Positions 18,575-28,228 are shown, numbered from the stretch's first letter. The stretch: DNA of 64,000 nt from Henriciella aquimarina (GCF_002088975.1 NZ_NCST01000038.1:1-64000); one strand, 5' to 3'. Numbers and translations: made by a program. The notes: generated by a model from the letters alone, not told the origin.

Positions 18575-20242
18575 ATGCATTTCGATTTCAACCTTTCCAC
18601 GATGGACAGTCATCTGACCGATATCTGCATTATCGGCGCCGGTGTGGCGGCCATTACCATGGCGCGCCGTTTTTTGCGTGAGGGACGAACCGTTACCGTG
18701 CTGGAATCGGGCGGCCTGGATTATGAAAGCGGCCCCGCGAGCCTGAATGCCGGGCAGAATGTCGGCGAGGAGTACTATGCGCTGGACCATGCGCGGCTAC
18801 GCTTCTTTGGCGGCAGCACGGCGATCTGGGGCGGGCGCGTCGCGGAACTTGATCCGATCGACCTCAAGCACCGCGACTGGGTACCTCATTCCGGCTGGCC
18901 CATCGACTATGCACAATTGCGCCATTACTATGATCAGGCGCGTCCGGAATTCGGTCTTCCGCTCACCGCGCCGCAGGCGCGTGACATGAAGCGTGCCGGT
19001 ATCGCCATACCGGATTTCGAGGACGATGAACTGGCAGTGCGGACATGGCAGTTCGACCGTCAGTTCAACCGCTTCACCTTTCCCTCGTGCGAAGATCTGG
19101 TCGACCACCCGCGCTGCTCGATCATTACCCATGCAACCGTCACCGCGATTGAAGCCGAGGACAATGGCCGCAGTATAAAATGGGCGACGGTCCGTAGCCT
19201 GCACGGCAAATGCGCTACGATCCGTGCAAGGACCTTCGTGCTGGCCGCGGGTGGGATCGAGAACCCGCGTCTGCTGCTGGTCTCGAACACGGTGCAGACG
19301 AAAGGGCTGGGCAATGACCGTGATCTTGTCGGACGCTTTTTCATGGAACATCCGCATGCCCGAGGCGGGCGCGTCACCTCAGGAAAATTGTGGCGCCTGC
19401 TCAATGCCTTTGGCCGACGCCACCAGATTGACGGCCAGACCGTGGCGGCCCTGATCGCTGCCGGTACCGGGCTGCAACAGCGCGAGCGTACGCTCAATTC
19501 CGCGCTCACCATTGCGGGCAGACGCCCCGAGGACGGGACCCGGTTCATGGGGATGCGCGCCTATATGCGGCTAAAGCACGATCTTAGTCCGACGCGCCGG
19601 TCACGCATGTTGTGGAGGGTGGCGAAAAAAACGGCCAGCCGCGTCCAGAAGCTGGTCGATCCGACCCGCCCCTGGCTCCTCACCCGGCTGGGCCGGCTCG
19701 AAGCAGCGCTGGTCATCCGTGCCGAACAGGCCCCCAACCCCGACAGCCGCGTCATGCTGGCGAACGAGCGCGATACGCTGGGGGTTCGTCGTGTGCAACT
19801 GGACTGGCAGATGAGCGATCTCGACATCCATTCCGTCGACAGGCTGGTCCATGCACTGGGCCGCGAGCTGGAGCGCATCGGCGCCGGACGGGTGGACGCG
19901 GCGCCATGGCTCAACCGGGCAGAACGCCGATGGCATACCGATCCGCAAATCAGTGCGCATCCTATCGGGGGGTATCACCATATGGGAACCACGCGCATGG
20001 CGGACGATCCCTCGCGCGGCGTGGTCGACCGCAACGGCCGGGTGTTCGGGCTTGCCAACCTCTATGTCGCGGGCAGCTCGATCTTTCCCACGTCAGGCTG
20101 GGCCAATCCCACGCTGACGATCGCAGCCCTCTCCTTGCGCACGGCCGATCACATCCTTCGCAGCACGCAGCCAAAGCGTGCCGCCGACCGCCCCACTGGT
20201 GAACCAAAAGCAGAGACCGGGAAACCGGTCCTGATCCCGTGA
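18575..20242 (+). CDS. GMC family FAD-dependent oxidoreductase
   Basis: This 555-residue flavoenzyme of the glucose-methanol-choline family oxidises an alcohol or sugar group. The FAD-binding dinucleotide fold is DICIIGAGVAAITMARRFLR near residue 14. GGSTAIWGGR is the second FAD-contact loop, and VLAAGGIENPRLLL the third. The C-terminal GMC domain ends with HPIGGYHHMGTTRMADD and GWANPTLTIAAL, carrying the His/Asn catalytic region. There is no signal peptide. I take ATG 18575, with GCAGGTG upstream; an in-frame ATG at 18602 lies closer to the FAD motif and is possible. It is divergent from the two-component operon. The substrate is unknown. Confidence 0.88.
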   Translation: MHFDFNLSTMDSHLTDICIIGAGVAAITMARRFLREGRTVTVLESGGLDYESGPASLNAGQNVGEEYYALDHARLRFFGGSTAIWGGRVAELDPIDLKHRDWVPHSGWPIDYAQLRHYYDQARPEFGLPLTAPQARDMKRAGIAIPDFEDDELAVRTWQFDRQFNRFTFPSCEDLVDHPRCSIITHATVTAIEAEDNGRSIKWATVRSLHGKCATIRARTFVLAAGGIENPRLLLVSNTVQTKGLGNDRDLVGRFFMEHPHARGGRVTSGKLWRLLNAFGRRHQIDGQTVAALIAAGTGLQQRERTLNSALTIAGRRPEDGTRFMGMRAYMRLKHDLSPTRRSRMLWRVAKKTASRVQKLVDPTRPWLLTRLGRLEAALVIRAEQAPNPDSRVMLANERDTLGVRRVQLDWQMSDLDIHSVDRLVHALGRELERIGAGRVDAAPWLNRAERRWHTDPQISAHPIGGYHHMGTTRMADDPSRGVVDRNGRVFGLANLYVAGSSIFPTSGWANPTLTIAALSLRTADHILRSTQPKRAADRPTGEPKAETGKPVLIP

Positions 20243-20299
20243 CCGGGGCGCAGGTCAGTGCAGCCTCACGCGCCGCCCTACTGGATTGGAAGGCCCCGT

Positions 20300-20490
20300 C
20301 CGAACAATAAGGGACATTGGTGAGGGTTTCCGCCCCGACGAAGCCGTCAATGTCCTTGTAGAAAACACCGATGGCAAGGCTGGAGAAGTCGCCGATATAC
20401 CATTCGGCGCCGATATTCACATCGCCATTCACAGCAAGGGCGCCAAGGCTCGGACAGTTGATGTTCTGGGTGGCCGCCGCCCGTCTCGCC
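20300..20490 (-). pseudogene. Fragment of a TonB-dependent receptor C-terminal barrel
   Basis: On the minus strand, about 55 residues read as TonB-receptor barrel strands: IGAEWYIGDFSSLAIGVFYK followed by DIDGFVGAETLTNVPY. This closely resembles LSAEWYVGDGILSAGVFYKD of the receptor at 35795. Upstream and downstream of this segment the frame shows no receptor sequence and no start; it runs on into the antisense of the GMC gene. It is therefore a remnant of a deleted receptor gene, stranded between the GMC gene and the PepSY gene. Confidence 0.6.
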
Positions 20491-20660
20491 CGGTTCGTAA
20501 ACATTCGGCTCGCCTGAAACGGCAGAATACGATGAGAGGAATCCGCGAGATTTATCTTGCGGCCGGGTTAAATTGGCAAGGACCGCAAATGAACAACCGA
20601 CTCTGTCCGGTGCCGATCCGGCCCGAAGCCTTTCCGCGCCGCGGAGGTGAGCAATCCTTA

Positions 20661-21542
20661 CTACCTCGTACCGCCCCGCCGTTTCCACCACAGCCAGATC
20701 CCCGTGAAGAAGAAAACCGGCAGGCTCATCCCGGCCAGAAACACCAGCCCCTGCCCCAGCGGACCGAGCAGCAAGTCCGCATGCAGCCGGGCGATTGCAT
20801 GATGCCATTGTGTGGACAGGGCGGCCCGGTCGGCTTTCATCCCCATCAGCCTGAGCCACAGGAAAGGCGCAGCCAGCCAGACACCCGTCAGAGCCAACGC
20901 CATCAGCGGGATCATCGCCCAGGCGCCGAACACCCGGTGGGTCTGGAGCATCCATGCCCGTAAACCGCGCACACGCCGAAAGTAGAGGACACCGCCCAAC
21001 CGGCCGGTTCGCGGCCACCACAGCCATGCGCCGGTACCGATCGACACCGCCAGCACAAGACCGATCACCGCCACGACTGGCCCGCCAATCATTGGCGACA
21101 GCAACAGGCCGCGATGAAATTCGATAATCCTGGCCAAGAAAAGATCCTGATAGATGAATTGGCCGCGCGGTTCGCCCGTCCACGGATCGATGAAGACCAC
21201 TGCCATCGCATCCGGCCGGCTTTTTACACGGCCAAACACAGTGAGATTGGGCGTGTCGAAAAATCCCGCATACGGCGCGGCGACTCCCATCACAGGGGCA
21301 AGGTCAGATGAAGCCTCCAGCGCGGCCGCCTTCGCCGCAGCATCAGTGATGCGCGGCCCCGCCTCGACAGAAGTCTCATAAGCCGCCGGGCCGAGTTCCC
21401 AGCGCAAGATAGGCGCTTTGAAGACAAGCAGGGCCCCGGTTATGCCAATCGCCGCAACCAGGAGCCCCAGCCCAAGACCGATCCAGCGGTGGATCGCCAG
21501 CCATAGCCGCCGTCTTTTTTGCCGTCTGCGTCGTCTGTCCAT
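20661..21542 (-). CDS. PepSY-associated transmembrane protein
   Basis: This 293-residue inner-membrane protein of the PepSY-TM group, often found beside iron receptors, is thought to take part in periplasmic iron(III) reduction or siderophore handling. The opening RRLWLAIHRWIGLGLGLLVA has the conserved His of the first membrane segment. IEFHRGLLLSPMIGGPVVAV and LQTHRVFGAWAMIPLMALAL carry further His residues that could bind heme, and the end FFFTGIWLWWKRRGG is also typical. About four membrane segments are visible. It lies 2 bases after the cupin gene and is the last intact gene of the receptor operon that starts at 24569. Confidence 0.88.
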   Translation of the reverse strand: MDRRRRRQKRRRLWLAIHRWIGLGLGLLVAAIGITGALLVFKAPILRWELGPAAYETSVEAGPRITDAAAKAAALEASSDLAPVMGVAAPYAGFFDTPNLTVFGRVKSRPDAMAVVFIDPWTGEPRGQFIYQDLFLARIIEFHRGLLLSPMIGGPVVAVIGLVLAVSIGTGAWLWWPRTGRLGGVLYFRRVRGLRAWMLQTHRVFGAWAMIPLMALALTGVWLAAPFLWLRLMGMKADRAALSTQWHHAIARLHADLLLGPLGQGLVFLAGMSLPVFFFTGIWLWWKRRGGTR

Positions 21543-21544
21543 GA

Positions 21545-21925
21545 TCAGGCGTGCCGCAAGGGCGTATCGGGATCGTCGGACCAGGCTGTGTTGCCGTCTC
21601 GCGGGGTTACGAACAGCAAGCGCAAGTCTTCAGACACATGCGCGCGATGGGCTTCATCACGCGCCAACAGAAGCAGATCGCCCGCTTCGACAGCAAGCAT
21701 CTCCTCCACACCATCATGCCGAACAGCCGTGAACTGTGCGGCCCCTTCGAAGATGTAGAGAAGCTCGTCGCCACCGCCATGACGCTCCCAAAAATGATCC
21801 GTGCTGCCAGCAGCAATGCGGGCAAGCCCGACCATGGAGGGGCCATCGCAAACATAGTCTGCAAGCATCATGGGCGCAGCAGCACTAAGCCCCGGGAGGA
21901 AGGAGTGGATGAAAATCCGTTTCAT
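21545..21925 (-). CDS. Small cupin-domain protein
   Basis: This 126-residue single-domain cupin (beta barrel) has the two conserved cupin motifs in relaxed form. The first is around HFWERHGGGDELLYIFEGAA, whose His and Glu residues are candidate metal ligands, and the second around VEAGDLLLLARDEAHRAHV. There is no signal peptide, so it is probably cytoplasmic. It overlaps the preceding secreted protein gene by 4 bases and sits in the receptor operon. Cupins in such operons could bind or modify a small ligand or act as sensors, but the actual role is unknown. Confidence 0.8.
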   Translation of the reverse strand: MKRIFIHSFLPGLSAAAPMMLADYVCDGPSMVGLARIAAGSTDHFWERHGGGDELLYIFEGAAQFTAVRHDGVEEMLAVEAGDLLLLARDEAHRAHVSEDLRLLFVTPRDGNTAWSDDPDTPLRHA

Positions 21926-22452
21926 GGTGCGGTGATGTGTTCGACAGTCCCCGCCCGATAGACCGGCCCCTGCACCCGGTTCCCGGTTACGATATTGGTC
22001 TGGTATTGCTGGGTCACACCGTTGAGCGTGTCGGCTTCAAGCTCGACGCGCATCATCGCGAACCCGGCTGAATCCAGGCGGTCCGGCGTGGTCTCCCCCT
22101 CGAACAGCTTCTTCTTGCCTGCATCCGGCGCCACAGCGCGGACGCCGCCACTGACCGACAGGTCGAGGATCAGCTGATCATCACGCCACCGCCCCGATCC
22201 AGTCACACCGAGTTCTGCATCGTCAAGCGTCAGGGAGCCTGTCAGAAGGTAATCTCCCGCCGGCGTCTGCATGAAGCCGAGCCTGAGGTGGCCGTCCTCA
22301 TCTGCCAGGCTCAGGCGCCACTCTTCCTCGCCGCGCCAGGCCAGCCCCTCTGCCGAGGAGGAGCTCTCCATTGTGATTTGCGCCACCGCACTATTGGCAC
22401 TGGGGATCGCGCTCAGTGACAAGGCGGCCAGTCCGAATAGAAGCTGTCTCAT
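21922..22452 (-). CDS. Secreted protein of unknown function in receptor operon
   Basis: This 176-residue protein has a clear signal peptide (MRQLLFGLAALSLSAIPSAN, cleavage after SAVA). The mature part alternates charged and hydrophobic residues, with short beta-strand patterns (RLSLADEDGHLRLGF, YLLTGSLTLDDAELGV, QLILDLSVSGGVRAV), suggesting a small beta-sandwich. I recognise no family. ATG 22452 overlaps the receptor stop by one base and has GGAGGAG upstream; the longer frame to 22530 runs antisense-like into the receptor 3' end and is rejected. A periplasmic partner of the receptor is plausible. Confidence 0.78.
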   Translation of the reverse strand: MRQLLFGLAALSLSAIPSANSAVAQITMESSSSAEGLAWRGEEEWRLSLADEDGHLRLGFMQTPAGDYLLTGSLTLDDAELGVTGSGRWRDDQLILDLSVSGGVRAVAPDAGKKKLFEGETTPDRLDSAGFAMMRVELEADTLNGVTQQYQTNIVTGNRVQGPVYRAGTVEHITAP

Positions 22453-24569
22453 TATTCTCCTCCCCAGCGATAGCGAAGCGTCGCCATTACGGTTCTCTCT
22501 GCACCGATGCCGCAACTGTTTGTCGAGCACCGGACATAATAGTCTTCATCGAAGAGGTTGCTGGCATTGAGGGAGACGCGCCAGTCGCCGAAATCATAAC
22601 GCAGCATGGCGTCAATCACCGTATAGTCCGGCACGGTTATGGTGTTTGCCGCGTCGGCATATGTCTCGCCGACATATCGAACGCCACCGCCGAAACCGAG
22701 CCCGTCGAGCGGGCCGGAAGAGAGGGTGTAGTCGGCCCACAAGGCGGCGGTTTCTTCCGGTGAACCTGTTGGCGTCTGCCCGAGGGCTGTCATGTCGGTT
22801 GTGTGCGTCACCTCCAGATCAGCCAGCGTCAGCGAAGCGACGAGATTGAGCCCCTCGAGAGGGCTGGAAACGACTTCCGCTTCAAAGCCCTGAGAGCGGA
22901 CCTCGCCCGTCTGGATCTGGTTCAGCGCGTTGTCAGGGTCCGTGGTGCGAACATTTGTCTGCGTCAGCCTGTAGCCAGCCAAGGTCAGATAGGTTCGCCA
23001 CCCCGAAGGCTCGAAACGCAGACCGCCTTCCACCTGCTCACCTTCGCTGGGCTCATAAGGGTCGCCATAGAAGTCCGATCCCAGGATGGGATTGAAGGAC
23101 GTCGAGTAGCTGACATAGGGGGTCATGCCCCAGGGGCCGCGATAGACCACACCGGCTCGCCATGTCGTAGCCTCATCGTCCTGGGACGTGTCGCTGGCGC
23201 CCAGCCGGTCCTCTGTTGTCGTATCCGACCAGTCCTGACGCAGGGCGGCTGAAAAGATCAGCCCATTGTCGAACCGCGCCTGTTGCTCGACATACAGACC
23301 GGTCTGATCGGACGATTGCAATGTGTCTGAAAATGGCGTCGTCGCCGGACCGTATGGCTGGCCGTAAACCGGGTCGAACACGTCAAGCGGTGCGGCCGGG
23401 CCTGCCTTGAGGTAATAGTCCTCACGCGTGTGGCGATAGTCGATCCCAACCATGGTTTTCATGTCGACATCGGCCATCTGCCAGTCACCGAAGACTTGGT
23501 TATCGGTCGCCCAGACATCGCCATCGATCCGGAAGCGGTAATAGGAGCGGTTGAGCAGCCGGCCATCGACGGCCGCCCCGCGCGCGCTCACCGTATTGCT
23601 GAGGAAGTCCGTGCTCGTATAGCGCAGGGCCGAGCGCAGCATCCATCCGCCGCCCAGCTCCTGATCCAGCAGTACGGCTGCCGCAAACTGGTCGCGGTGA
23701 TTGTCGACGCCAGGTTCATCTGTATACAGATCACGGGACACCTTGCCGTTGGGGTTCGGCAGAAGCGTGCCCTCGATCGGCGCCCCGAAAGCCGGCGGAC
23801 CGTACTCTTCATAGGAATAGCTGGTCAGCAGGGTTATCTCCGTGCCTGCCGCCGGTTCCCAGGCAAGCGCTGGCGCGATGAACAGCTTGTTGTCCGGGAT
23901 CTCTTCAATCTGCGTATCGGCCTCACGCGCAAGCCCCGTCAGACGAACGGCAACGGCGTCGTTAAGCGGCCCGCTGAAATCGAACTGGCCCTGTATGCGA
24001 TCGAAACTCCCGGTCTGAATTCCGACCTCATAAAGCGGCGTGTCGGTCGGACGCTTGCTGACCATATTGACCAGGCCGCCCGGCGCATTCTGTCCGTAAA
24101 GCACCGAAGCCGGCCCCCGCAGCACCTCGATGCGCTCAAGCCCGTAAGGCTCCGCCTTGGTGTAGGTCTGTGCGGTTGTCGCGCGCAGCCCATCCTGCAA
24201 CACCCCCGTATTGGTGACATCGAAGCCGCGCAGCGAGATCCGGTCATAGCGTCCATTTGCCGGTGTCGACCCATTAGCCACGCCAGCCTGATAGGCAATC
24301 GCCTGGCTGACCGTCTGAATGCCCTGTGCGGTCATGAGCTCGCTGCCGACAATCGAGAGGGATTGCGGAACCTCGACCACAGGTGTGTCGCTCTTGCTGC
24401 CGGTCGCCGGGACGCGCGTGCCGGTCACGATAATCGTGTCCAGCTCCTCGCCGGCTTCGTCGCCAGCCTCTTGAGCATGCACGCAAGGCGCGGTCGCCAG
24501 AGCCAGGAAGGATACGGACCATACGGAAAAACGCCGCCGGCACCAGGCGGACGCGATAACTCTAAACAC
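22452..24569 (-). CDS. TonB-dependent siderophore receptor
   Basis: This outer-membrane receptor of about 705 residues takes up ferric siderophores with energy from TonB. After a signal peptide (ending PCVHAQ) comes a TonB box-like EELDTIIVTGTRVP. The plug domain follows (VPQSLSIVGSELMTAQGIQT, then RGFDVTNTGVLQDGL and LRGPASVLYGQNAPGGLVNM), then a 22-strand-type barrel ending in YRWGGE. I choose GTG 24569 because GAGG lies 7 bases upstream and a signal peptide follows at once; the longer frame to 24785 has no such signal. It heads the operon with the secreted protein, cupin and PepSY genes and is downstream of an AraC regulator. Confidence 0.93.
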   Translation of the reverse strand: MFRVIASAWCRRRFSVWSVSFLALATAPCVHAQEAGDEAGEELDTIIVTGTRVPATGSKSDTPVVEVPQSLSIVGSELMTAQGIQTVSQAIAYQAGVANGSTPANGRYDRISLRGFDVTNTGVLQDGLRATTAQTYTKAEPYGLERIEVLRGPASVLYGQNAPGGLVNMVSKRPTDTPLYEVGIQTGSFDRIQGQFDFSGPLNDAVAVRLTGLAREADTQIEEIPDNKLFIAPALAWEPAAGTEITLLTSYSYEEYGPPAFGAPIEGTLLPNPNGKVSRDLYTDEPGVDNHRDQFAAAVLLDQELGGGWMLRSALRYTSTDFLSNTVSARGAAVDGRLLNRSYYRFRIDGDVWATDNQVFGDWQMADVDMKTMVGIDYRHTREDYYLKAGPAAPLDVFDPVYGQPYGPATTPFSDTLQSSDQTGLYVEQQARFDNGLIFSAALRQDWSDTTTEDRLGASDTSQDDEATTWRAGVVYRGPWGMTPYVSYSTSFNPILGSDFYGDPYEPSEGEQVEGGLRFEPSGWRTYLTLAGYRLTQTNVRTTDPDNALNQIQTGEVRSQGFEAEVVSSPLEGLNLVASLTLADLEVTHTTDMTALGQTPTGSPEETAALWADYTLSSGPLDGLGFGGGVRYVGETYADAANTITVPDYTVIDAMLRYDFGDWRVSLNASNLFDEDYYVRCSTNSCGIGAERTVMATLRYRWGGE

Positions 24570-24642
24570 GGACAAACCTCGTTTCAGTCGGAAATACGAT
24601 ATCTGCAAATTACTCGCAGTCGCATTTCCGCGAAACGTCAGT

Positions 24643-24673
24643 GGCTTTCGCCAAAAACGACGAAGGCTTTCGC
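24643..24673. promoter_or_regulatory. Direct repeats, probable AraC-type operator upstream of the receptor
   Basis: GGCTTTCGC occurs at 24643-24651 and again at 24665-24673, so the repeat period is 22 bases, about two helix turns. AraC-family activators bind such direct repeats. The pair lies between the AraC gene and its neighbour receptor gene, about 75-105 bases upstream of the receptor start. Assignment to this regulator is inference. Confidence 0.55.
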
Positions 24674-24679
24674 GAAAGC

Positions 24680-25588
24680 TCAGATTCTGAGGCTGCTGGG
24701 AACGATGCCGAAACGCCGCCGGAACGCGGTGGAAAAGGCCGCCGGTGTATACCCGACCCGCCAGGCCGCCTGCGATACGGTCCACTCACCGGCGGCAATC
24801 ATCCGATGCGCCGCATCGAGCCGTGCCGCCTGGAGGAAGCTCGACGGCGTCATGCCGTAACGCGCCTTGAATCCTGTCGTCAGCTTTCGAATATTGAGCC
24901 CGACCTGACGCGCCAGCGTGGGCATGTCGGGGGCCTCGTCAAGCGATGTCAGCAAGATATGGCGGGCCTCTTCGAGGCGCTCCATATCAGCCGCCGACAA
25001 GGCGCCAGCCGGTCTGTCCGGCGTGTTTCGCCCCAGAAGATCGGCCGCGAGCCCAGCAAGCTCCAGCCCCTTCCCCGCCATATAGAGTGAGGCTGCATCG
25101 GGCCGCATTGGGCAGGTCAGCATCTGACGGCCAAGCCCGGCCAGCGCTTCGTCAATCGGTGCGCGAATGAGGCGGGGCATGGTGCGGCCGGCTTGCAGGC
25201 CCAGGCCCCTGGACGGCCCATCGAAAAAAGCCGCCCCGGTCTGTTGGTCGAAGCTCACCACGATATAGCGCAAGATCTCATCGGGCTGAAACGCCTGGCT
25301 TGCGAGATAGTCGCCGTCATTGACAACCGAACACAGACACGGGCCACTGATGAAGACCTCATCGCCATCCGGCAAACAGCAGTGAAGCTGCCCGCTCAGA
25401 AGCAGGATGAGCTTCACCCCCTTGTGCAGCGGTTCGGTCTCCACACGTGCGGAAGGCCGATAATTCGTCCCGCCGGAGACACAGACGCTCGTGGAGGCTG
25501 TATAGGACCAGGTGGAAGCGGCGGGCCCTCGCACACCGCTTTCGCCTGCCCCCTGGCGGCCCCTCATCGGCTGATCAGGCTGCAGCAT
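24680..25588 (-). CDS. AraC family transcriptional regulator (PchR-like)
   Basis: This regulator has about 302 residues. The C-terminal 100 residues form the double helix-turn-helix of AraC/XylS proteins: DMPTLARQVGLNIRKLTTGF, then YGMTPSSFLQAARLDAAHRM and VSQAAWRVGYTPAAFSTAFR. The N-terminal ligand domain (QLHCCLPDGDEVFISGPCLC) is of the kind seen in siderophore-responsive PchR proteins. It lies directly upstream of, and on the same strand as, a siderophore receptor, so it probably activates that operon when the ferric siderophore is present. I prefer ATG 25588 with AGGGGGC upstream over GTG 25606. Confidence 0.88.
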   Translation of the reverse strand: MLQPDQPMRGRQGAGESGVRGPAASTWSYTASTSVCVSGGTNYRPSARVETEPLHKGVKLILLLSGQLHCCLPDGDEVFISGPCLCSVVNDGDYLASQAFQPDEILRYIVVSFDQQTGAAFFDGPSRGLGLQAGRTMPRLIRAPIDEALAGLGRQMLTCPMRPDAASLYMAGKGLELAGLAADLLGRNTPDRPAGALSAADMERLEEARHILLTSLDEAPDMPTLARQVGLNIRKLTTGFKARYGMTPSSFLQAARLDAAHRMIAAGEWTVSQAAWRVGYTPAAFSTAFRRRFGIVPSSLRI

Positions 25589-25730
25589 GGCCGCCCCCTG
25601 ATCCACAGGCGCGGATCGGACGCGCGAAAGAGCACCGTCCTATGGCCGGCCCCATCACGACATGGCCCGGACAGGCTTCGGCATAAGCTGCCTGGCTGAC
25701 GAAACGTCAAAAGTCTTCAGTTCAGGTCTT

Positions 25731-25780
25731 ATGAGCATGAGCTCATTATGCGCCCCACACTGCAATTGACAATCATTTTC
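25731..25780. promoter_or_regulatory. Inverted repeat and Fur-like box upstream of the AraC gene
   Basis: ATGAGC-ATGA-GCTCAT (25731-25746) is a perfect dyad. Next to it, TGCAATTGACAATCATTTTC (25761-25780) is AT-rich and matches 17 of 20 positions of a sequence before the receptor at 57433 (57393-57412). Both resemble Fur-type boxes. They are well placed to control the AraC gene on the minus strand. Confidence 0.5.
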
Positions 25781-25870
25781 AACCGCCTCCCGAAACGCCT
25801 CGTCCCGGCGTACACCGCGCATCCCCCGCAGAGACCAGGTGAATGCGCGGCGCCTTGGCTCCGGCCTCTA

Positions 25871-28147
25871 CTACTCTGCCGGAACAGCGCTTCGCATGGC
25901 CTGTGCGGCCGCGACCAGATGCGCGATGGAGGACTTCACCTCCGGCCAGCCACGGGTCTTCAGGCCGCAATCGGGATTGACCCAGAGCCGCTCTGCCGGG
26001 ACCACGCGGCTCGCTTTCCGGAGCAGGTCTTCCATCGCATCCGCATCCGGCACACGCGGCGAGTGAATATCCCAGACACCCGGGCCGATCTCATTGGGAT
26101 ATTCATAGGCGGCAAAGGCGTCTAGAAGCTCCATGTCCGAGCGTGAGGTCTCGATGGAGATGACATCGGCATCCATGGCGGCAATCGCCTTCATGATGTC
26201 ATTGAACTCACTGTAGCACATATGGGTATGGATCTGGGTTTCGTCTCTCACGCCCGACGCTGCGAGACGGAACGCGCCAACGGCCCAATCGAGATAGGCT
26301 TCCCAGTCGGCCCGGCGCAGTGGCAGGCCTTCCCTGAGCGCCGCCTCGTCGATCTGGATCATGCCGATGCCGGCGGCTTCAAGATCCTGCACCTCGTCGC
26401 GAATGGCGAGCGCGATCTGGCGGCAGGTCTCCGAACGCGGCTGGTCATTGCGCACGAAGGACCAGTTGAGAATGGTGACCGGCCCGGTCAGCATACCCTT
26501 CACCGGCTTGTCCGTCAGCGATTGCGCATAACGCAGCCAGTCCACCGTCATCGGGCCCGGCCGGGAAACATCGCCAAAGATGATGGGCGGTTTCACACAG
26601 CGCGAGCCATAGGATTGCACCCACCCCTGCTTGGTGAAGGCGAAGCCGTCGAGCTGCTCGCCGAAATACTCGACCATGTCATTGCGCTCGAACTCGCCAT
26701 GAACAAGCACATCCAGCCCAGCCTCTTCCTGATAGGCGATGCAGTCCTTCGTCTGCGCCTTCAGGAAGGCTTCATAGGACTGGTCATCCATGTCCCCGCG
26801 CCGGTTGGCAGCCCGGGCCTTGCGCACGTCCCTGGTCTGCGGGAAGGAGCCGATGGTCGTGGTCGGAAAGGTTGGCAGTTCGAAGATCTTTGCCTGCTTT
26901 ACACGGCGCTCGGCATAGGGGCTCTGGCGCGTCAGGTCCGACGGCCCAACCTTCGAGAGGCGTTCGGCCACGGCCGGATTGTGGATGCGTGGCGATGCCT
27001 TGCGCGCCTTGTTCGCCTTGACGGAGGCATCGAATGTGTCGGCAACCGCCTCGCGGCCCTCGTTCAGGGCCGTGGCCAGAACGGCCACTTCATCGAGTTT
27101 TTGCCGTGCAAAGGCGAGCCAGCTCCTGAGTTCGTCGTCCAGCGTCTTCTCCTGGTCGAGATCGACCGGCACATGCAGCAGCGAGCAGGACGGCGCGATC
27201 TCGACGCGATCCGTTCCGATGGCTTTGACCGCGCGTTCGGCGAGGTCGAGACAGCTATCGAGATCTGCGCGCCAGACATTGCGCCCGTCGACCAGCCCAA
27301 GCGACAGGTGACGATCCGCAATTCGCGCGAGCACATCATCAAGCTGCTCCGGCGCCCGCACCAGATCAATGTGAAGACCGTCGACCGGCAGCGAGGTCGC
27401 GAGCGAAAGATTGTCACCGAGGCCGCCGAAATAGGTGGCGAGCATGAGCTTCGGGCCAGCCGCCGACAGCGTCTGCATGGCTGTTTTGAAGGCGTCCTTC
27501 TGCCTGTCTGACAGATCGAGCACAAGAACGGGTTCGTCGATCTGCACCCATTCGGCACCGGCATCCTTCAGCTTGCCGAGCAGTTCGGCATAGACCGGCA
27601 AGACCTCTTCAAGCAGGTCCAGCGGATCGAGACTTGGCGCCTTCCCCTTGCCAAGGCTCAGCCAGCTGACGGGCCCGAGCAGAACCGGCCGCGTGGTCAG
27701 CCCCATCTTCCTTGCCTCCTTGAACTCGTCCAGCGCCTTGCTGGAGGCGAGCCGGAAGCGCTGCCCCTTCGTGAACTCCGGCACGATATAGTGGTAATTC
27801 GTGTCGAACCATTTCGTCATTTCCATCGCCGGCGCCTCCGGCGTACCGCGGGCCATGTCGAAATAGGTGTCGAGATCGACATCGCCCTCGACCGGACCGA
27901 ACCGCTCGGGCACCGCGCCCAGCGTGGCAGTCATGTCGAGCACCTGGTCGTAGAAGGAGAAGTCGTTTGACGGGATGATGCCAAGGCCGGCCTGGCGCTG
28001 GTGGCCCCAGTGGCGCCGACGCAGCTCAAGGCCGACCCGCTCCAGCTCGGCACGCGAAATCTCGTTTTTCCAATAGTATTCCGTAGCTTTCTTGAGCTCC
28101 CGCTTGGCCCCGATCCGGGGAAAGCCGAGATTTGCCGCATGGGCCAT
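25871..28147 (-). CDS. metE: Cobalamin-independent methionine synthase
   Basis: This 758-residue enzyme transfers a methyl group from 5-methyltetrahydrofolate (polyglutamate) to homocysteine without B12. The protein has the usual length and two barrel domains. The N-terminus [20 protein letters not shown] is diagnostic. The zinc ligands of the C-terminal domain are visible: His and Cys in [13 protein letters not shown], a Glu further on, and Cys in [23 protein letters not shown] opens the catalytic domain. ATG 28147 has AAGGAG 8 bases upstream; the longer frame to 28198 lacks support. It is divergent from metR, the standard arrangement. Confidence 0.97.
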   Translation of the reverse strand: MAHAANLGFPRIGAKRELKKATEYYWKNEISRAELERVGLELRRRHWGHQRQAGLGIIPSNDFSFYDQVLDMTATLGAVPERFGPVEGDVDLDTYFDMARGTPEAPAMEMTKWFDTNYHYIVPEFTKGQRFRLASSKALDEFKEARKMGLTTRPVLLGPVSWLSLGKGKAPSLDPLDLLEEVLPVYAELLGKLKDAGAEWVQIDEPVLVLDLSDRQKDAFKTAMQTLSAAGPKLMLATYFGGLGDNLSLATSLPVDGLHIDLVRAPEQLDDVLARIADRHLSLGLVDGRNVWRADLDSCLDLAERAVKAIGTDRVEIAPSCSLLHVPVDLDQEKTLDDELRSWLAFARQKLDEVAVLATALNEGREAVADTFDASVKANKARKASPRIHNPAVAERLSKVGPSDLTRQSPYAERRVKQAKIFELPTFPTTTIGSFPQTRDVRKARAANRRGDMDDQSYEAFLKAQTKDCIAYQEEAGLDVLVHGEFERNDMVEYFGEQLDGFAFTKQGWVQSYGSRCVKPPIIFGDVSRPGPMTVDWLRYAQSLTDKPVKGMLTGPVTILNWSFVRNDQPRSETCRQIALAIRDEVQDLEAAGIGMIQIDEAALREGLPLRRADWEAYLDWAVGAFRLAASGVRDETQIHTHMCYSEFNDIMKAIAAMDADVISIETSRSDMELLDAFAAYEYPNEIGPGVWDIHSPRVPDADAMEDLLRKASRVVPAERLWVNPDCGLKTRGWPEVKSSIAHLVAAAQAMRSAVPAE

Positions 28148-28228
28148 GTCCAGTCTCCTTGCTTGTTGAAACTGGCCTGAGCCTAGACAGCCTATCACAT
28201 GACGAAAAATGGATTGTTTTCACGAACT

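Noticed and set aside
15147-20242. Siderophore biosynthesis cluster around the SbnA-like enzyme
   Set aside because: No SbnB, NIS synthetase or NRPS gene is present; neighbours are unrelated.
23430-24860. 476-residue plus-strand ORF
   Set aside because: Antisense to the siderophore receptor and AraC genes; the receptor plug and barrel motifs are on the other strand.
26222-27511. 429-residue plus-strand ORF
   Set aside because: Antisense to metE; long antisense frames are expected in high-GC genes.
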